A stretch of 64,000 nt of DNA from Iodobacter fluviatilis (GCF_900451195.1 NZ_UGHR01000001.1:1-64000), one strand, 5' to 3'. Shown: positions 13,629-24,256, counted from the stretch's first letter. The notes: generated by a model from the letters alone, not told the origin. Made by a program: numbers and translations.

Positions 13629-16600
13629 TTACACTTTTTTGTTCTCTGGCGGGCTTAGCCTGAACCATGCGGCATATAATGCGGGCAAAAATAATAGGGT
13701 TAAAACGGTAGCTACAAATAAGCCACCCATAATTGCAATTGCCATTGGCCCCCAGAAAGTGTCACGAGTGAGCGGAATCATGGCCAGAATGGCGGCAGCA
13801 GCAGTCAGCATAATTGGCCTGAAACGCCTTACAGCGGATTCAATCACGGCGGTCCATGCGTCTTCGCCTGCTGCGCGGTCTTGCTCAATCTGATCCATCA
13901 GAATAACTGAGTTGCGCATAATCATGCCTGAAAGTGCGATGACACCCAACATCGCCACAAACCCGAATGGTGCCTGGAACAGCAGCAGGGAAATCGCCAC
14001 GCCAATCAGTCCCAGCGGTGCGGTGAGCAGCACCATAATCATTCTTTGAATACTTTGCAGCTGTAGCATTAACAAGGTCATGACGACTAGCAGCATCAAT
14101 GGCATGACTTTATTGATTGATTCCTGGCCCGTTGCTGATGACTCCAGCGTGCCGCCGGTTTCAATATGGTAACCCTGAGGCAGCCCGGCTTCGATTTTAC
14201 GTACCTCAGGCATGAGCGCATTGCTTACATCAGGGGCTTGGGCAGTACCAGCCACATCCGCACGGACGGTGAGTGTAGCGACCCGGTTACGCCGCCAGAT
14301 CAGGCTTTCTTCGTTTTCCAGCTGCAAGGTTGCAAGTTGGGAAAGCGGTACAAATTGCCCTGAAGGAAGAGGCACACGTAAATCTTTCAGAAAGTCGAGG
14401 CGAGTGCGCTCACTCTCTGTCAGGCGGGTGACCACATCAATACTCTGATCCGCTTCACGGTACTGCGTGGCCGTAATGCCAGATACGGCCATTTGCAGGT
14501 AGGTAGCCAGCTCTTGCGAAGTTAAACCCAGCTGACGTAAACGATCTTGCTTAGTTTGCAGCCGGACAATTTTTACTTTCTCACCCCAATCGGTATGAAC
14601 TTGCCGGGTATGCGGATTCTGGCGCATTGCATCTGCCACCCGGGCTGCGATACGGTTCAGCTCGGCAGGGTTTTCTCCGCTGATACGAAACTGCACCGGG
14701 TACCCTACGGGAGGGCCGTTTTCTAGCCGGGTGACTCGTCCACGCACCAGCGGGAAGTCGTCAGCAAATTTCTGGCTCAGACGTTTGTAAACATTTTCGC
14801 GTACTTTTTCATCCTTGGTCATGACGGTGAGCTGGCCAAAGTTTAAGTTGGGCATTTGCTCGTCAAGCGGCAGATAGTAGCGTGGAGAGCCCACACCGAT
14901 ATAGCTGGTGACATGGGCCACATCGGGGTCTTTCATTGCAATGGCTTCCATGCGCTTCACTTCGCGCTCGGTGGCTTCATACGAGGCGGTGTAGGGCAGC
15001 CACATATCTACCATCAGCTCGGGCCGTGCAGAGGCCGGAAAGAACTGCTGAGGGATAAAGAGGGCAAAGGTAGCCACGGCCACCAGAAACGCACCCAAGG
15101 TGGCTGCAATCACTGTTTTGCGCCAGGTCACGCACCATGTGACCAGCTTGCGAAAACGCGCGTAAAAACCGCCCTGATAAACATCGTGCTCTTCATGGCG
15201 CGGGGTTTCTGGCAACAGGTGATAGCCCATATAGGGGGTAAACACCACGGCCACAATCCAAGAAAGTACAAGGGCAATACCAATCACGGCAAAAATCGAG
15301 AAGGTATATTCACCCGCATCTGATTTGGCCAGCCCCACAGGCAAGAAGCCTGCTGCTGTAATTAGAGTACCCGTCAGCATGGGGAAAGCGGTGGAAGTAT
15401 AGGCAAAAGTGGCAGCATCAAAACGGCTCCAACCCTGCTCCAGCTTCAATGCCATCATTTCCACTGCAATAATGGCGTCGTCCACCAATAAGCCCAGCGC
15501 GATCACCAGTGCGCCCAGCGAAATTCTTTGCAGCTCCAGATTGAAAATATTCATACCAAGGAAGGTGAGCAACAAAACCAGCGGGATAGACAATGCCACC
15601 ACAATGCCGGTACGCCAGCCCAAGCTTAAAAAGCTCACCGCCAGCACAATCACCACCGCTTCCAGCAGCGATTTCATAAAGATATGAATGGCGTTTTTTA
15701 CCACGGCAGGCTGGTCAGATATGGTATGAATTTCAATTCCTACAGGCAGATTGCTTCTGATTTTGGCTAATGAAGCGTCAATTTGCTGGCCCATCTTCAC
15801 GACATCGCCACCTTTACGCATGGAGATTCCCAGGCCAACCGCATCCTGCCCCTGATAGCGCATTTTGGTTTGGGGTGGGTCAATTGTGGCCCGGAATATC
15901 TGTGCAATATCGCCCAGCAGGAAGGTTTTGCCGGCCACGGTAATGGGAAGGCTGCGCAGATGATCTACGGCATTAAAGCCGCCGCTTACGCGTAAATAGA
16001 CGTGTTCATCTTTGCCCTCAATGGCCCCTGCCGGGGTAACGGTATTGGTGGCTGCGATGACTTTATTAATTTGAAAAGGCGAAATACCCAGGCTGGCCAG
16101 CTTGGCATTGGAGTATTCAACATAGATTTTTTCATCTTGCTGGCCAATGAGCAGTGCCTTGTTTACATCAGGAATACGCAGCAGTTCAGTGCGGGCCAGC
16201 TCGATATATTTCTTCAGCTCAGGATAGGTAAATCCATCACCTGTAAATGCATAGAGATTGCCGTAGGTATCGCCAAACTCGTCATTAAAGAAGGGGCCCG
16301 ATACTCCGGGTGGGAGTTTTCCTTTTGCGTCGTTAATGCGCTTTCTGACCTGATACCAAGCATCGGCCACATTATTTTTCTGATCTTCGTGCAACATAAT
16401 CGTGATCAGTGATTCGCCGCTGCGGGAGTAGCTTTTGGTGAAGTGAATATAAGCGATACCCTGCAGCGCTTCTTCCAGCTTATCGGTTACCTGTTGCTCC
16501 ATTTCTGGCGCACTGGCACCTGGCCAGAAGCTTCTGACCACCATGGCTTTAAAGGTGAATTCGGGGTCTTCTTTCATACCCAGCTTGCCATAAGCCAGAA

Positions 16601-16706
16601 TACCGCCAAGCGTCAGTACGACCATCAGATACAGCACAAGCGATTGATGCTTGAGTGCCCAGGCCGACAGGTTAAAGCGTTGCTTAGTAAGATCGGGTTT
16701 TTGCAC
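13629..16706 (-). CDS. RND efflux transporter, inner-membrane permease subunit
   Basis: About 1025 residues with the RND layout: an N-terminal membrane helix, a large periplasmic loop, six helices, a second large loop and five helices. The charged pair in TM4 (LVDDAIIAVEM) needed for proton coupling is present. The start is taken as GTG with GGGAGAAT upstream, four bases after the stop of the adaptor gene; an upstream ATG frame would overlap that gene heavily. The sequence is closer to the broad heavy RND group of putative multidrug exporters than to classical AcrB. Substrate is unknown. Confidence 0.92.
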   Translation of the reverse strand: MQKPDLTKQRFNLSAWALKHQSLVLYLMVVLTLGGILAYGKLGMKEDPEFTFKAMVVRSFWPGASAPEMEQQVTDKLEEALQGIAYIHFTKSYSRSGESLITIMLHEDQKNNVADAWYQVRKRINDAKGKLPPGVSGPFFNDEFGDTYGNLYAFTGDGFTYPELKKYIELARTELLRIPDVNKALLIGQQDEKIYVEYSNAKLASLGISPFQINKVIAATNTVTPAGAIEGKDEHVYLRVSGGFNAVDHLRSLPITVAGKTFLLGDIAQIFRATIDPPQTKMRYQGQDAVGLGISMRKGGDVVKMGQQIDASLAKIRSNLPVGIEIHTISDQPAVVKNAIHIFMKSLLEAVVIVLAVSFLSLGWRTGIVVALSIPLVLLLTFLGMNIFNLELQRISLGALVIALGLLVDDAIIAVEMMALKLEQGWSRFDAATFAYTSTAFPMLTGTLITAAGFLPVGLAKSDAGEYTFSIFAVIGIALVLSWIVAVVFTPYMGYHLLPETPRHEEHDVYQGGFYARFRKLVTWCVTWRKTVIAATLGAFLVAVATFALFIPQQFFPASARPELMVDMWLPYTASYEATEREVKRMEAIAMKDPDVAHVTSYIGVGSPRYYLPLDEQMPNLNFGQLTVMTKDEKVRENVYKRLSQKFADDFPLVRGRVTRLENGPPVGYPVQFRISGENPAELNRIAARVADAMRQNPHTRQVHTDWGEKVKIVRLQTKQDRLRQLGLTSQELATYLQMAVSGITATQYREADQSIDVVTRLTESERTRLDFLKDLRVPLPSGQFVPLSQLATLQLENEESLIWRRNRVATLTVRADVAGTAQAPDVSNALMPEVRKIEAGLPQGYHIETGGTLESSATGQESINKVMPLMLLVVMTLLMLQLQSIQRMIMVLLTAPLGLIGVAISLLLFQAPFGFVAMLGVIALSGMIMRNSVILMDQIEQDRAAGEDAWTAVIESAVRRFRPIMLTAAAAILAMIPLTRDTFWGPMAIAIMGGLFVATVLTLLFLPALYAAWFRLSPPENKKV

Positions 16707-16710
16707 GATA

Positions 16711-17793
16711 TTATTCTCCCTGAGCAGGCAGCAGTCTGACTGCTTGCCCTTCACGCAAGAGGTGCACACCCGCTGTGACCACAACATCACCTGCTTTTAG
16801 CCCCTTCACCTGAACTTGCTCATTATTTTTGTGCTGAGCATCGATTTGCGCTTCAATCGGCTTGCTTTTTACACGCTTGTTTTCCACCAGCCAGACTCGC
16901 TGCTCTTTGTTTTTTCCATAGATGGCAGTGAGAGGCAGGGTGCTTGTGTTTTCGGTATGGCTGTTTTGGCTGCTTTTTACTGTGGCGCTCATGCCTAAAC
17001 GAATTTCCGCTGACGGATTTTCTAATGACACTTTGGCGCGGTAAGTACGGCTAAGCGGATCGGCAGCGGGTGAGACTTCACGCACCTTGCCGTTAAAGGT
17101 TTTTCCCGGCAGAGCCCAGAAGCTGATTTCTGTTTTTTGGCCGGGTTTTAAATCCATGCTGCGGGCTTCTGGCAAATCAATAAAGACCTCTTTTTCGCCT
17201 GCTTTGGCCAGTTGCACGACTGGCTGCCCGGCTGCCAATACCTGGCCAGGCTCTGCGAGTGTGGCCGTAATGACGCCATCGCTGGTGGCTAGCAGCGTGG
17301 TATAGCCTGCCTGATTTTGGGCAACTTGCTGCTGTGATTGCGCCTGAACTAATTGTTTTTGCGCGGCTATGACGGCGGTTTGACGGCGGTCGACATCAGC
17401 TTGGCTTACAAATTTTTTGGCCAGCAGCTCTTGTGAGCGGCTAAGGTCAAGCTTGAGTTGATCGAGCTGGCTTTGTGCCGATTCAGTTTGTGCTTTTGCG
17501 GCGGCGGCATTGAGCACCATATCTTGTGCATCAATTCTGGCCAGTGGCGTGCCCGTTTTTACTTCTGCACCAATATCGACTAAACGGCTGATTAGCTTGC
17601 CTGGAATCCTAAACCCAAGGGCGCTTTCTTGGCGGGCATGCAGCTCACCAGAGAACTCCGCATGGCTGTTTGCAGCGCTGGTGGCGAGGGTAATGGTACG
17701 GACGGGGCGAACTTCTTCCTGAGGCTTGGCTTCTTCCTTGCAGGCGCTTAAGAGTGCTGCACTCATTAGCAGCAGCGGAATTGCTTTATTCAT
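16711..17793 (-). CDS. RND efflux periplasmic adaptor (membrane fusion) lipoprotein
   Basis: 360 residues. The signal peptide ends in a lipobox (LLSAC, Cys about residue 18), so it is anchored in the inner membrane. Order: lipoyl half-motif, alpha-helical hairpin rich in Gln/Ala (residues about 90-160), lipoyl, beta-barrel and C-terminal domains, as in AcrA-like proteins. It bridges the RND pump and TolC. The chosen start overlaps the end of the TetR gene by eight bases, which implies translational coupling. A longer upstream frame would destroy the lipoprotein signal. Confidence 0.92.
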   Translation of the reverse strand: MNKAIPLLLMSAALLSACKEEAKPQEEVRPVRTITLATSAANSHAEFSGELHARQESALGFRIPGKLISRLVDIGAEVKTGTPLARIDAQDMVLNAAAAKAQTESAQSQLDQLKLDLSRSQELLAKKFVSQADVDRRQTAVIAAQKQLVQAQSQQQVAQNQAGYTTLLATSDGVITATLAEPGQVLAAGQPVVQLAKAGEKEVFIDLPEARSMDLKPGQKTEISFWALPGKTFNGKVREVSPAADPLSRTYRAKVSLENPSAEIRLGMSATVKSSQNSHTENTSTLPLTAIYGKNKEQRVWLVENKRVKSKPIEAQIDAQHKNNEQVQVKGLKAGDVVVTAGVHLLREGQAVRLLPAQGE

Positions 17794-18427
17794 GTGCTTG
17801 ATCCTTGGGTGAGGCCAGCAGGCCGTTAAGGAGGAGGTCAATTGTGGTTTTCAGAAATCTTTCGGGTTCTAAAGTGTCAGGCAGGCAGTTGATGAGTGAG
17901 TGTTTCATCAGCATGGCAACGATAATAGGGGATGAAATCACCTCGATGGCGTAATCAATATCGGCTACTTTGAATTCGCCACTGGCCATTCCACGCTCCA
18001 GAATGTGGCGCAAAATTTTATTGCCGGGGGTGACAAATTCTTCCCGGTATATTTTGGCGATTTGAGGGAAGTTGCTGCCCTCTGCAATCATCAGTTTAGG
18101 AAAAGCGGAAAGCTGGCTTTCCCCCATCGCCTGCCACCATGTTTTAAGCATGGCCTGAAGTAAGTCGGCCGAACTGCCTTGAAAGCTTGCAAGCAACTCA
18201 TGGCCAATAGTAAGCTGAGGTAATAATATCTTACGCATTACCGCTTCGAATATCTCTTCTTTGCCTGCAAAGTAAATATATGGCGTGCCACTGGTTACAC
18301 CTGCCGCTTTTGCAATATCTGTCATTTTAGTTGCGGCAAAACCTTTGCTGACAAACAGCCCCAATGCCGCTTCTAAAATTTCCTGCGGGCGGGCTTCTTT
18401 CCTACGGGTCCAGCGTTTACATAACAT
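17786..18427 (-). CDS. TetR/AcrR family repressor of the efflux operon
   Basis: 213 residues from the internal ATG chosen. The N-terminal helix-turn-helix is visible (ILEAALGLFVSKGFAATKMTDIAKAAGV ... YIYFAGKEEIF), with a variable ligand-binding C-terminus. It is the first gene of the operon TetR-adaptor-RND, so it most likely represses its own operon. A palindrome 20-37 bases upstream of this start is the probable operator; the longer frame would put that operator inside the coding region, which argues for the internal start. Confidence 0.88.
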   Translation of the reverse strand: MLCKRWTRRKEARPQEILEAALGLFVSKGFAATKMTDIAKAAGVTSGTPYIYFAGKEEIFEAVMRKILLPQLTIGHELLASFQGSSADLLQAMLKTWWQAMGESQLSAFPKLMIAEGSNFPQIAKIYREEFVTPGNKILRHILERGMASGEFKVADIDYAIEVISSPIIVAMLMKHSLINCLPDTLEPERFLKTTIDLLLNGLLASPKDQAHE

Positions 18428-18446
18428 GGCGAACCTGCAATTAATA

Positions 18447-18464
18447 AATAAATATTCATTTATT
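18447..18464. promoter_or_regulatory. Candidate TetR operator
   Basis: Inverted repeat AATAAAT-ATTC-ATTTATT (perfect 7-bp arms) in AT-rich DNA just upstream of the TetR gene start. Its size and position fit an AcrR-type operator. Function is inferred. Confidence 0.55.
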
Positions 18465-18496
18465 ATTGGAGGGCTGGCTATTTTTGTCAAAAATAA

Positions 18497-19594
<1,098 letters not shown>

Positions 19595-19608
19595 ACGTTG
19601 GTGATCAA

Positions 19609-19657
19609 CCCGGCCGGAGCAGAGAGGTTTTTTGTGCACTCTGCTGTCCCGGCTGGG
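19609..19657 (+). terminator. Probable argB terminator
   Basis: Composite hairpin: outer arms CCCGGCCGG/CCGGCTGGG and inner arms AGCAGAG/CTCTGCT, followed by CTTTATGTTTG. It is only moderately T-rich. Confidence 0.55.
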
Positions 19658-19766
19658 CTTTATGTTTGTTGATCTTGTTTTATTGTGAAAAGTAATCTAC
19701 GTCTTCCTTGCATGTTACGTTTGGCCTACTAAAGTTAGAGTTCAAAGCCATCAGGGAGATGCTCGT

Positions 19767-20198
19767 ATGAAAACAGCACGCCAGCTGCTCGCAGAAAAAG
19801 CCATAGATAATATTTTGTCAGTTACTCCGCAAGCTTCGGTCTATCAGGCTTTACAGGTGCTTGCAGAAAAAAATATTGGTGCATTGCTGGTGATGGAAGA
19901 AAACCATCTGGTTGGGATCTTTTCAGAGCGTGATTACGCCAGAAAAGTGATTTTGATGGGTAAAACGTCGGCAGGAACGCCGGTATCAGAAATTATGACG
20001 CGTAAATTACTCTGTGTGCCGCCAACGGCTACCGTTGACGAATGTATGGCCATCATGAGTGAAAAGCGTATTCGCCACTTACCCGTTTTAGATGGTGACA
20101 AAGTATTAGGTGTGTTATCGATTGGTGATCTGGTCCGGGAAATTATCGAAGAGCAAAAATTTACGATTGCCCAGCTGGAGCACTATATCCATTCCTGA
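19767..20198 (+). CDS. Tandem CBS-domain protein
   Basis: 143 residues made of two CBS motifs (residues about 10-65 and 75-130), with signatures GIFSERDYARK and GVLSIGDLV. Paired CBS domains bind adenosyl nucleotides and usually regulate a partner, but stand-alone CBS proteins of this size have no fixed role. AGGGAG lies upstream of the ATG. A strong terminator follows and separates it from the HAD gene. Confidence 0.88.
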   Translation: MKTARQLLAEKAIDNILSVTPQASVYQALQVLAEKNIGALLVMEENHLVGIFSERDYARKVILMGKTSAGTPVSEIMTRKLLCVPPTATVDECMAIMSEKRIRHLPVLDGDKVLGVLSIGDLVREIIEEQKFTIAQLEHYIHS

Positions 20199-20219
20199 GC
20201 GGCCTGCTCAGCCACCCGC

Positions 20220-20247
20220 AAGACCAGCAAGGCTGGTCTTTTTTTAC
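20220..20247 (+). terminator. Terminator after the CBS gene
   Basis: Stem AAGACCAGC/GCTGGTCTT with loop AAG and a T7 tail. It lies just before the ATG of the next gene, so that gene may depend on readthrough or on a promoter inside the CBS gene. Confidence 0.85.
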
Positions 20248-20256
20248 GCTGAAATA

Positions 20257-20907
20257 ATGAAACCCGTCTGGATTTTTGACCTCGATAACACCTTACACAA
20301 TGCCGATTTGCATGCTTTCCCGGTGATCAACCGGGCCATGACGGCTTATCTTGCCCACCACTTACAATTGAGTGAGCAGGCGGCTACAGATTTACGTGTT
20401 GATTATTGGTTGCGTTATGGAGCGACAATGCTGGGGCTGCGTCGTCACCACCCGCACATTAATCCACGGCATTTTTTGCTTTTATCTCATCCCCTTAATG
20501 AGCTGCTGAGAATCGTGCATCCCATGCCTGGTTTATCCGTAGCGATAAGAAGTCTGCCAGGCGAGAAGCTGCTTTTTACAAATGGCCCTCGGCATTACGC
20601 GATGGCGATGCTACTGGCGTTGGGAATCGATGATTGTTTCAGTGCCGTGGTGAGCGTAGAAGATGTTGATCTGATTCCCAAGCCGCAGATTTCAGCTTAT
20701 CGCAAGTTACTTGCACGTTTTAAGCTGGACCCGCGCCGCTGCATTCTGGTGGAAGACACCCTAGAAAATCTTAAAACGGCGAAACAGCTGGGCATGAAAA
20801 CAGTCTGGATTAACCCGCGCAGCTATGGGGCAGGCGTGGTTGATTTAAGTATTTCCAAGCTGGGCGATCTTGCAAAGCGCGGGCGCTGGCTTTACGCAGG
20901 AAAATGA
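20257..20907 (+). CDS. HAD-superfamily pyrimidine 5'-nucleotidase-like hydrolase
   Basis: 216 residues. HAD motif I is FDLDNTLHNA near the N-terminus, motif II is FTNGP, a Lys (PKP) follows and motif IV is VEDTLENLKTAK. The order and the NTL(H/Y) signature match the SDT1/YjjG-like pyrimidine 5'-nucleotidase subfamily, which removes phosphate from nucleoside monophosphates. The start chosen places motif I at residue 6; a longer frame runs back into the CBS gene and is rejected. Exact substrate is not readable. Confidence 0.85.
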   Translation: MKPVWIFDLDNTLHNADLHAFPVINRAMTAYLAHHLQLSEQAATDLRVDYWLRYGATMLGLRRHHPHINPRHFLLLSHPLNELLRIVHPMPGLSVAIRSLPGEKLLFTNGPRHYAMAMLLALGIDDCFSAVVSVEDVDLIPKPQISAYRKLLARFKLDPRRCILVEDTLENLKTAKQLGMKTVWINPRSYGAGVVDLSISKLGDLAKRGRWLYAGK

Positions 20908-21032
20908 TCAAGTGTTGCGAAGTGCTGAAATTAAATGCTGTGAAAAATAGTAAATTTGCACACTTCTTCTGCCTCATGTAATTTACTTGGCATAAGGCAT
21001 TTGCCAACTTATATAAGTCACCGGAGAGCACC

Positions 21033-22880
21033 TTGGAAGCAGCACGTCAGCTATTTGCCGCACTCAATCGCGATTATCTTGCCGTTCATAAAACCAAAGA
21101 AGATTTGTTTTGGGATACCTATATGGCCGTTTCTGACGACCATGATGGCTTTGCTAGGGCAGAAGAAGCGTATAAGAATTTTATTTCTGATCCGGTAAAG
21201 CTGGCTGAAGTGCGTGATGCACTGGCACGTTTAAAAACGACCGATGCTGCTGAGCTGAAGCATGGCCTGCAAGGCTGGCTGGCATTGTTTGAAAGCAATA
21301 TTATCGATAGCGATGAAGCACGCACTTTAATGAGCCAGCTGATTGCTCAGGAAGCCGCATTATTTGCGAAAAAGCGCGATTATGTGCAAACGCATATCAA
21401 CGAGAAAGGCGAGCGCGAGGAGGCCACACAAAGCACGCTGGCGACCAATATGTCGACTAATCCATCTGAAGCGGCGCGTAAAAGCTCGTTTGATGCAATG
21501 GCAGGGCTTGAGCACTGGGTGCTGGAAAACGGCTTTTTAGAGATTGTGAAGCAGCGCAATGCCTTTGCCCGTGCACAGGGTTTTCCTGATTATTTTGCGT
21601 ATAAAGTGCGTAAGAATGAGCAGATGTCGGTTGAAGAATTATTTGCCATTCTGGATGATTTTGAACTGCGTACCCGCGAAGCCAATCAGCGTGGCTTACA
21701 GGAGCTGGCACAGCAGCATGGTAAAAACGCGCTGTTGCCTTGGAATTTCCGTTACACCATCAGTGGTGATGTTGCCCGTCAGATGGATCCTTACCTGCCT
21801 TTTGCGAAAGGGCTTGAGCGCTGGGTAGAAAGCTTTCGCAAGCTGGGTATCTCTTACCGTGGTGCTACCATGCAGTTGGATTTGCTGGAGCGTAAGGGTA
21901 AGTACCAAAATGGCTTTTGCCATGGCCCGATTCCATCTTTTTTTGAAGCGGATGGCCGTTGGGTAGCCGGGCAGATTAACTTTACAGCCGAAGCCAAACC
22001 CGATCAGGTAGGGAGCGGTGCCCGCGCAATCAATACGCTGTTCCACGAAGGTGGTCATGCGGCACACTTTGCCAATGTGACACAAAATTCACCTTGTTTT
22101 TCACAAGAATTCGCACCGACTTCCATGGCATATGCTGAAACGCAATCCATGTTTTGCGACAGCCTGCTGGAAGATGCAGACTGGCTGAAGCGCTACGCTA
22201 AAAATGCGGCTGGTGAAGCCGTACCGGATGATTTGATTAAAGCGCGAATCGAAAAAAGCCAGCCCTTTGCTGCGCTGAACGAGCGCAATATTCTGGTCGT
22301 GCCTTATTTTGAACGCGCCTTGTATCTGCTCAGCGATAGCGATCTGACCGCAGAGAATGCGCTGGCATTGGCGCGTAAGTTTGAAATGCAAATCTTGGGC
22401 TTTGAGCTGGCTGGCCGACCACTCTTGGCGATTCCTCATCTGTTAAACCAGGAATCTGCAGCGGCTTATCACGGCTATTTACTGGCCAATATGGCGGTTT
22501 ATCAGACCCGCGCATTCTTTGAGCGTGAGTATGGCTATCTTACCGATAACCCTGAAATTGGCCCCTTACTGGCTAAGCATTACTGGGCACCGGGTAACAG
22601 CATCAATCACAATGCCACTTTAGTCAGCCTGACGGGTGAAGCTTTTAATGCCAAGTATTTAGCCGATGCATGCAATCAAACGGTGGAAGCGGCATGGGCT
22701 GATGCGCTGGCGCAGATTAATTCAGCAGCAAGTCGGGTTTACCCGGAATCACCGCTTAACAATCTGGATGCACATATTCGCATTGTGCACGGTGCGGAGC
22801 TATTGGCAGATAACACGCAATCAGACACGCAAATGTTTGCGGACTTTGAGCGTGTGGTGAGCGAGCGTTACGGGGTTTAG
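21033..22880 (+). CDS. M3-family zinc metallopeptidase (oligoendopeptidase-like)
   Basis: 615 residues. The zinc-binding motif is H338-E-G-G-H342 (FHEGGHAAHF), followed by a downstream helix with a Glu-rich stretch as in thimet-type peptidases. Such enzymes degrade short peptides in the cytoplasm; no signal peptide is present. The start is TTG with GGAGAG six bases upstream; no ATG sits nearby. The 3' end lies eight bases before the target duplication of an IS481-family element, so the coding region is intact but its terminator was the insertion site. Confidence 0.9.
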   Translation: MEAARQLFAALNRDYLAVHKTKEDLFWDTYMAVSDDHDGFARAEEAYKNFISDPVKLAEVRDALARLKTTDAAELKHGLQGWLALFESNIIDSDEARTLMSQLIAQEAALFAKKRDYVQTHINEKGEREEATQSTLATNMSTNPSEAARKSSFDAMAGLEHWVLENGFLEIVKQRNAFARAQGFPDYFAYKVRKNEQMSVEELFAILDDFELRTREANQRGLQELAQQHGKNALLPWNFRYTISGDVARQMDPYLPFAKGLERWVESFRKLGISYRGATMQLDLLERKGKYQNGFCHGPIPSFFEADGRWVAGQINFTAEAKPDQVGSGARAINTLFHEGGHAAHFANVTQNSPCFSQEFAPTSMAYAETQSMFCDSLLEDADWLKRYAKNAAGEAVPDDLIKARIEKSQPFAALNERNILVVPYFERALYLLSDSDLTAENALALARKFEMQILGFELAGRPLLAIPHLLNQESAAAYHGYLLANMAVYQTRAFFEREYGYLTDNPEIGPLLAKHYWAPGNSINHNATLVSLTGEAFNAKYLADACNQTVEAAWADALAQINSAASRVYPESPLNNLDAHIRIVHGAELLADNTQSDTQMFADFERVVSERYGV

Positions 22881-22894
22881 TTTTTATAGGGTGC

Positions 22895-24185
22895 TGTATA
22901 GACCATAGACATGGGTAACACTTGTACGAGGACATAGGTAACACTTTGGCGGTGTTTTTAACCGCTTGGGATGCCTACTTACCATGCCTTGGATGCCCGT
23001 GAATATCATGTCTATTCGCTCAGAATTTGTACTCCTTACACTGCAAGATAACTGTAATTTTAAAGCGCTTTGCCAGCGTTTCGGCATCTCAACTAAAACA
23101 GGTTACAAGTGGCGGCAGCGCTATCTGGATACCCCCCAAGAAGGTTTTCAAGATCGATCTCGCCGCCCCAAATCATCGCCAACACTGACCACCGCAGAGA
23201 TTGAAGCCCTCGTTGTAGACCTGCGCCAGAAGCACCCTGTTTGGGGAGGGCGCAAACGCCATCGAAGGCTGTTGGAGCTGGGGCATGTGGATGTTCCTGC
23301 GCCAAGCACCATCACCAATATTCTGCATCGCCATGGCTTAATTTGCGCCAAGGCGAGTGAGCAAGCCCAACACTGGCTACGTTTTGAGCATGATCAGCCG
23401 AATGCTTTATGGCAGATCGACTTCAAAGGGAACTTCAATACGGCTCAGCAAATGTGCTTTCCCCTCACTTTATTGGACGACCATTCTCGCTTTAATCTCA
23501 CCTTAACTGCTTGTGGTCAAACCACGGCAGCCATTGTCCAGACTCACTTAACGGATGTATTTCTTCGCTATGGCTTGCCTGCTCGTATCAACGCTGACAA
23601 CGGTTCTCCATGGGGAAGCCCCAGTGATGCCAGCCATGGCATCAGCCAGTTATCTATCTGGCTGATCCGCTTGGGTATCCATGTTAGCCATAGCCGCCCA
23701 GGGCATCCGCAAACCAATGGCAAAGAAGAGCGCTTTCATCGCACGCTAAAAGCAGAAGTATTAAATGGCCGGGCATTTCGCGATTTAGCCCATGTTCAGC
23801 ATGCATTTAACGACTGGCGCACGGTCTATAACGAGCAGCGCCCGCATGAAGCCTTAGGGCTAGCCACACCGATTACCCGCTATAAACCGAGCTTAATTGC
23901 CATGCCTTCTGCTTTGCCTGAAATTGAATACGGCCCCAACGATCAAGTCATTACTGTGGGTTGGGGCGGCGAAGTAAAATTACAAAATCATAAATTTAAA
24001 GTGTCTAGTGCCTTACATCGTTTACCTATTGCACTGCGTGCAGATAGTCTGAACGACGGGGTGTTTGACCTCTATTTTTGCCATCAGCACTTCGGAAGAA
24101 TCGATTTGAATACCTTGCAGTTAAACAACTAAAATGTGTTACCCATGTGTCCGCACGTGTGTTACCTATGTCTCCGGTCTATACA
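22895..24185 (+). mobile_element. IS481-family insertion sequence, complete, 1291 bp
   Basis: One transposase gene is bounded by long imperfect inverted repeats. Both ends begin TGTATAGACC and continue about 52 bp with two GGTAACAC blocks each (left 22895-22947, right 24134-24185). A 6-bp target duplication GGGTGC flanks it (22889-22894 and 24186-24191). Ends, repeats and duplication are all intact, so the insertion is recent and probably still functional. Confidence 0.95.
22984..24132 (+). CDS. IS481-family transposase
   Basis: 382 residues. An N-terminal helix-turn-helix (residues about 15-60) is followed by an integrase-type DDE core: the first Asp in WQIDFKG, the second in NADNGSPWG, and the Glu in TNGKEERFHRTLK. 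The start was set at MPWMPVNIM, the usual N-terminus of this family; other in-frame starts are possible. The reading frame is uninterrupted, so the enzyme is likely active. It occupies nearly all of the element. Confidence 0.93.
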   Translation: MPWMPVNIMSIRSEFVLLTLQDNCNFKALCQRFGISTKTGYKWRQRYLDTPQEGFQDRSRRPKSSPTLTTAEIEALVVDLRQKHPVWGGRKRHRRLLELGHVDVPAPSTITNILHRHGLICAKASEQAQHWLRFEHDQPNALWQIDFKGNFNTAQQMCFPLTLLDDHSRFNLTLTACGQTTAAIVQTHLTDVFLRYGLPARINADNGSPWGSPSDASHGISQLSIWLIRLGIHVSHSRPGHPQTNGKEERFHRTLKAEVLNGRAFRDLAHVQHAFNDWRTVYNEQRPHEALGLATPITRYKPSLIAMPSALPEIEYGPNDQVITVGWGGEVKLQNHKFKVSSALHRLPIALRADSLNDGVFDLYFCHQHFGRIDLNTLQLNN

Positions 24186-24186
24186 G

Positions 24187-24214
24187 GGTGCGCAAGGTGG
24201 TTTTCTTGCGCACC
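24187..24214. terminator. Hairpin between convergent genes, split from its upstream flank by the IS
   Basis: Perfect 10-bp stem GGTGCGCAAG/CTTGCGCACC. The left foot of this hairpin (GGGTGC) is the duplicated IS target, so the ancestral site was a hairpin between the peptidase and LysE genes. The duplication rebuilt the full hairpin on the right side of the IS. Confidence 0.75.
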
Positions 24215-24217
24215 GTT

Positions 24218-24250
24218 CTGACTCCTGACTCCTGACTCCTGGCTCCTGAC
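24218..24250. repeat. Tandem heptamer repeat CTGACTC
   Basis: Three exact CTGACTC units, one CTGGCTC and a partial CTGACCG follow each other directly, between the hairpin and the end of the LysE gene. It is a short tandem repeat outside coding sequence. Confidence 0.85.
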
Positions 24251-24256
24251 CGCTGA

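Noticed and set aside
14856..15323. Long antisense frames opposite the RND permease gene
   Set aside because: Typical shadows of a strongly coding strand; no independent signals.
21033..22880. Disruption of the M3 peptidase by the IS element
   Set aside because: The stop codon lies eight bases before the target duplication and the frame is intact.
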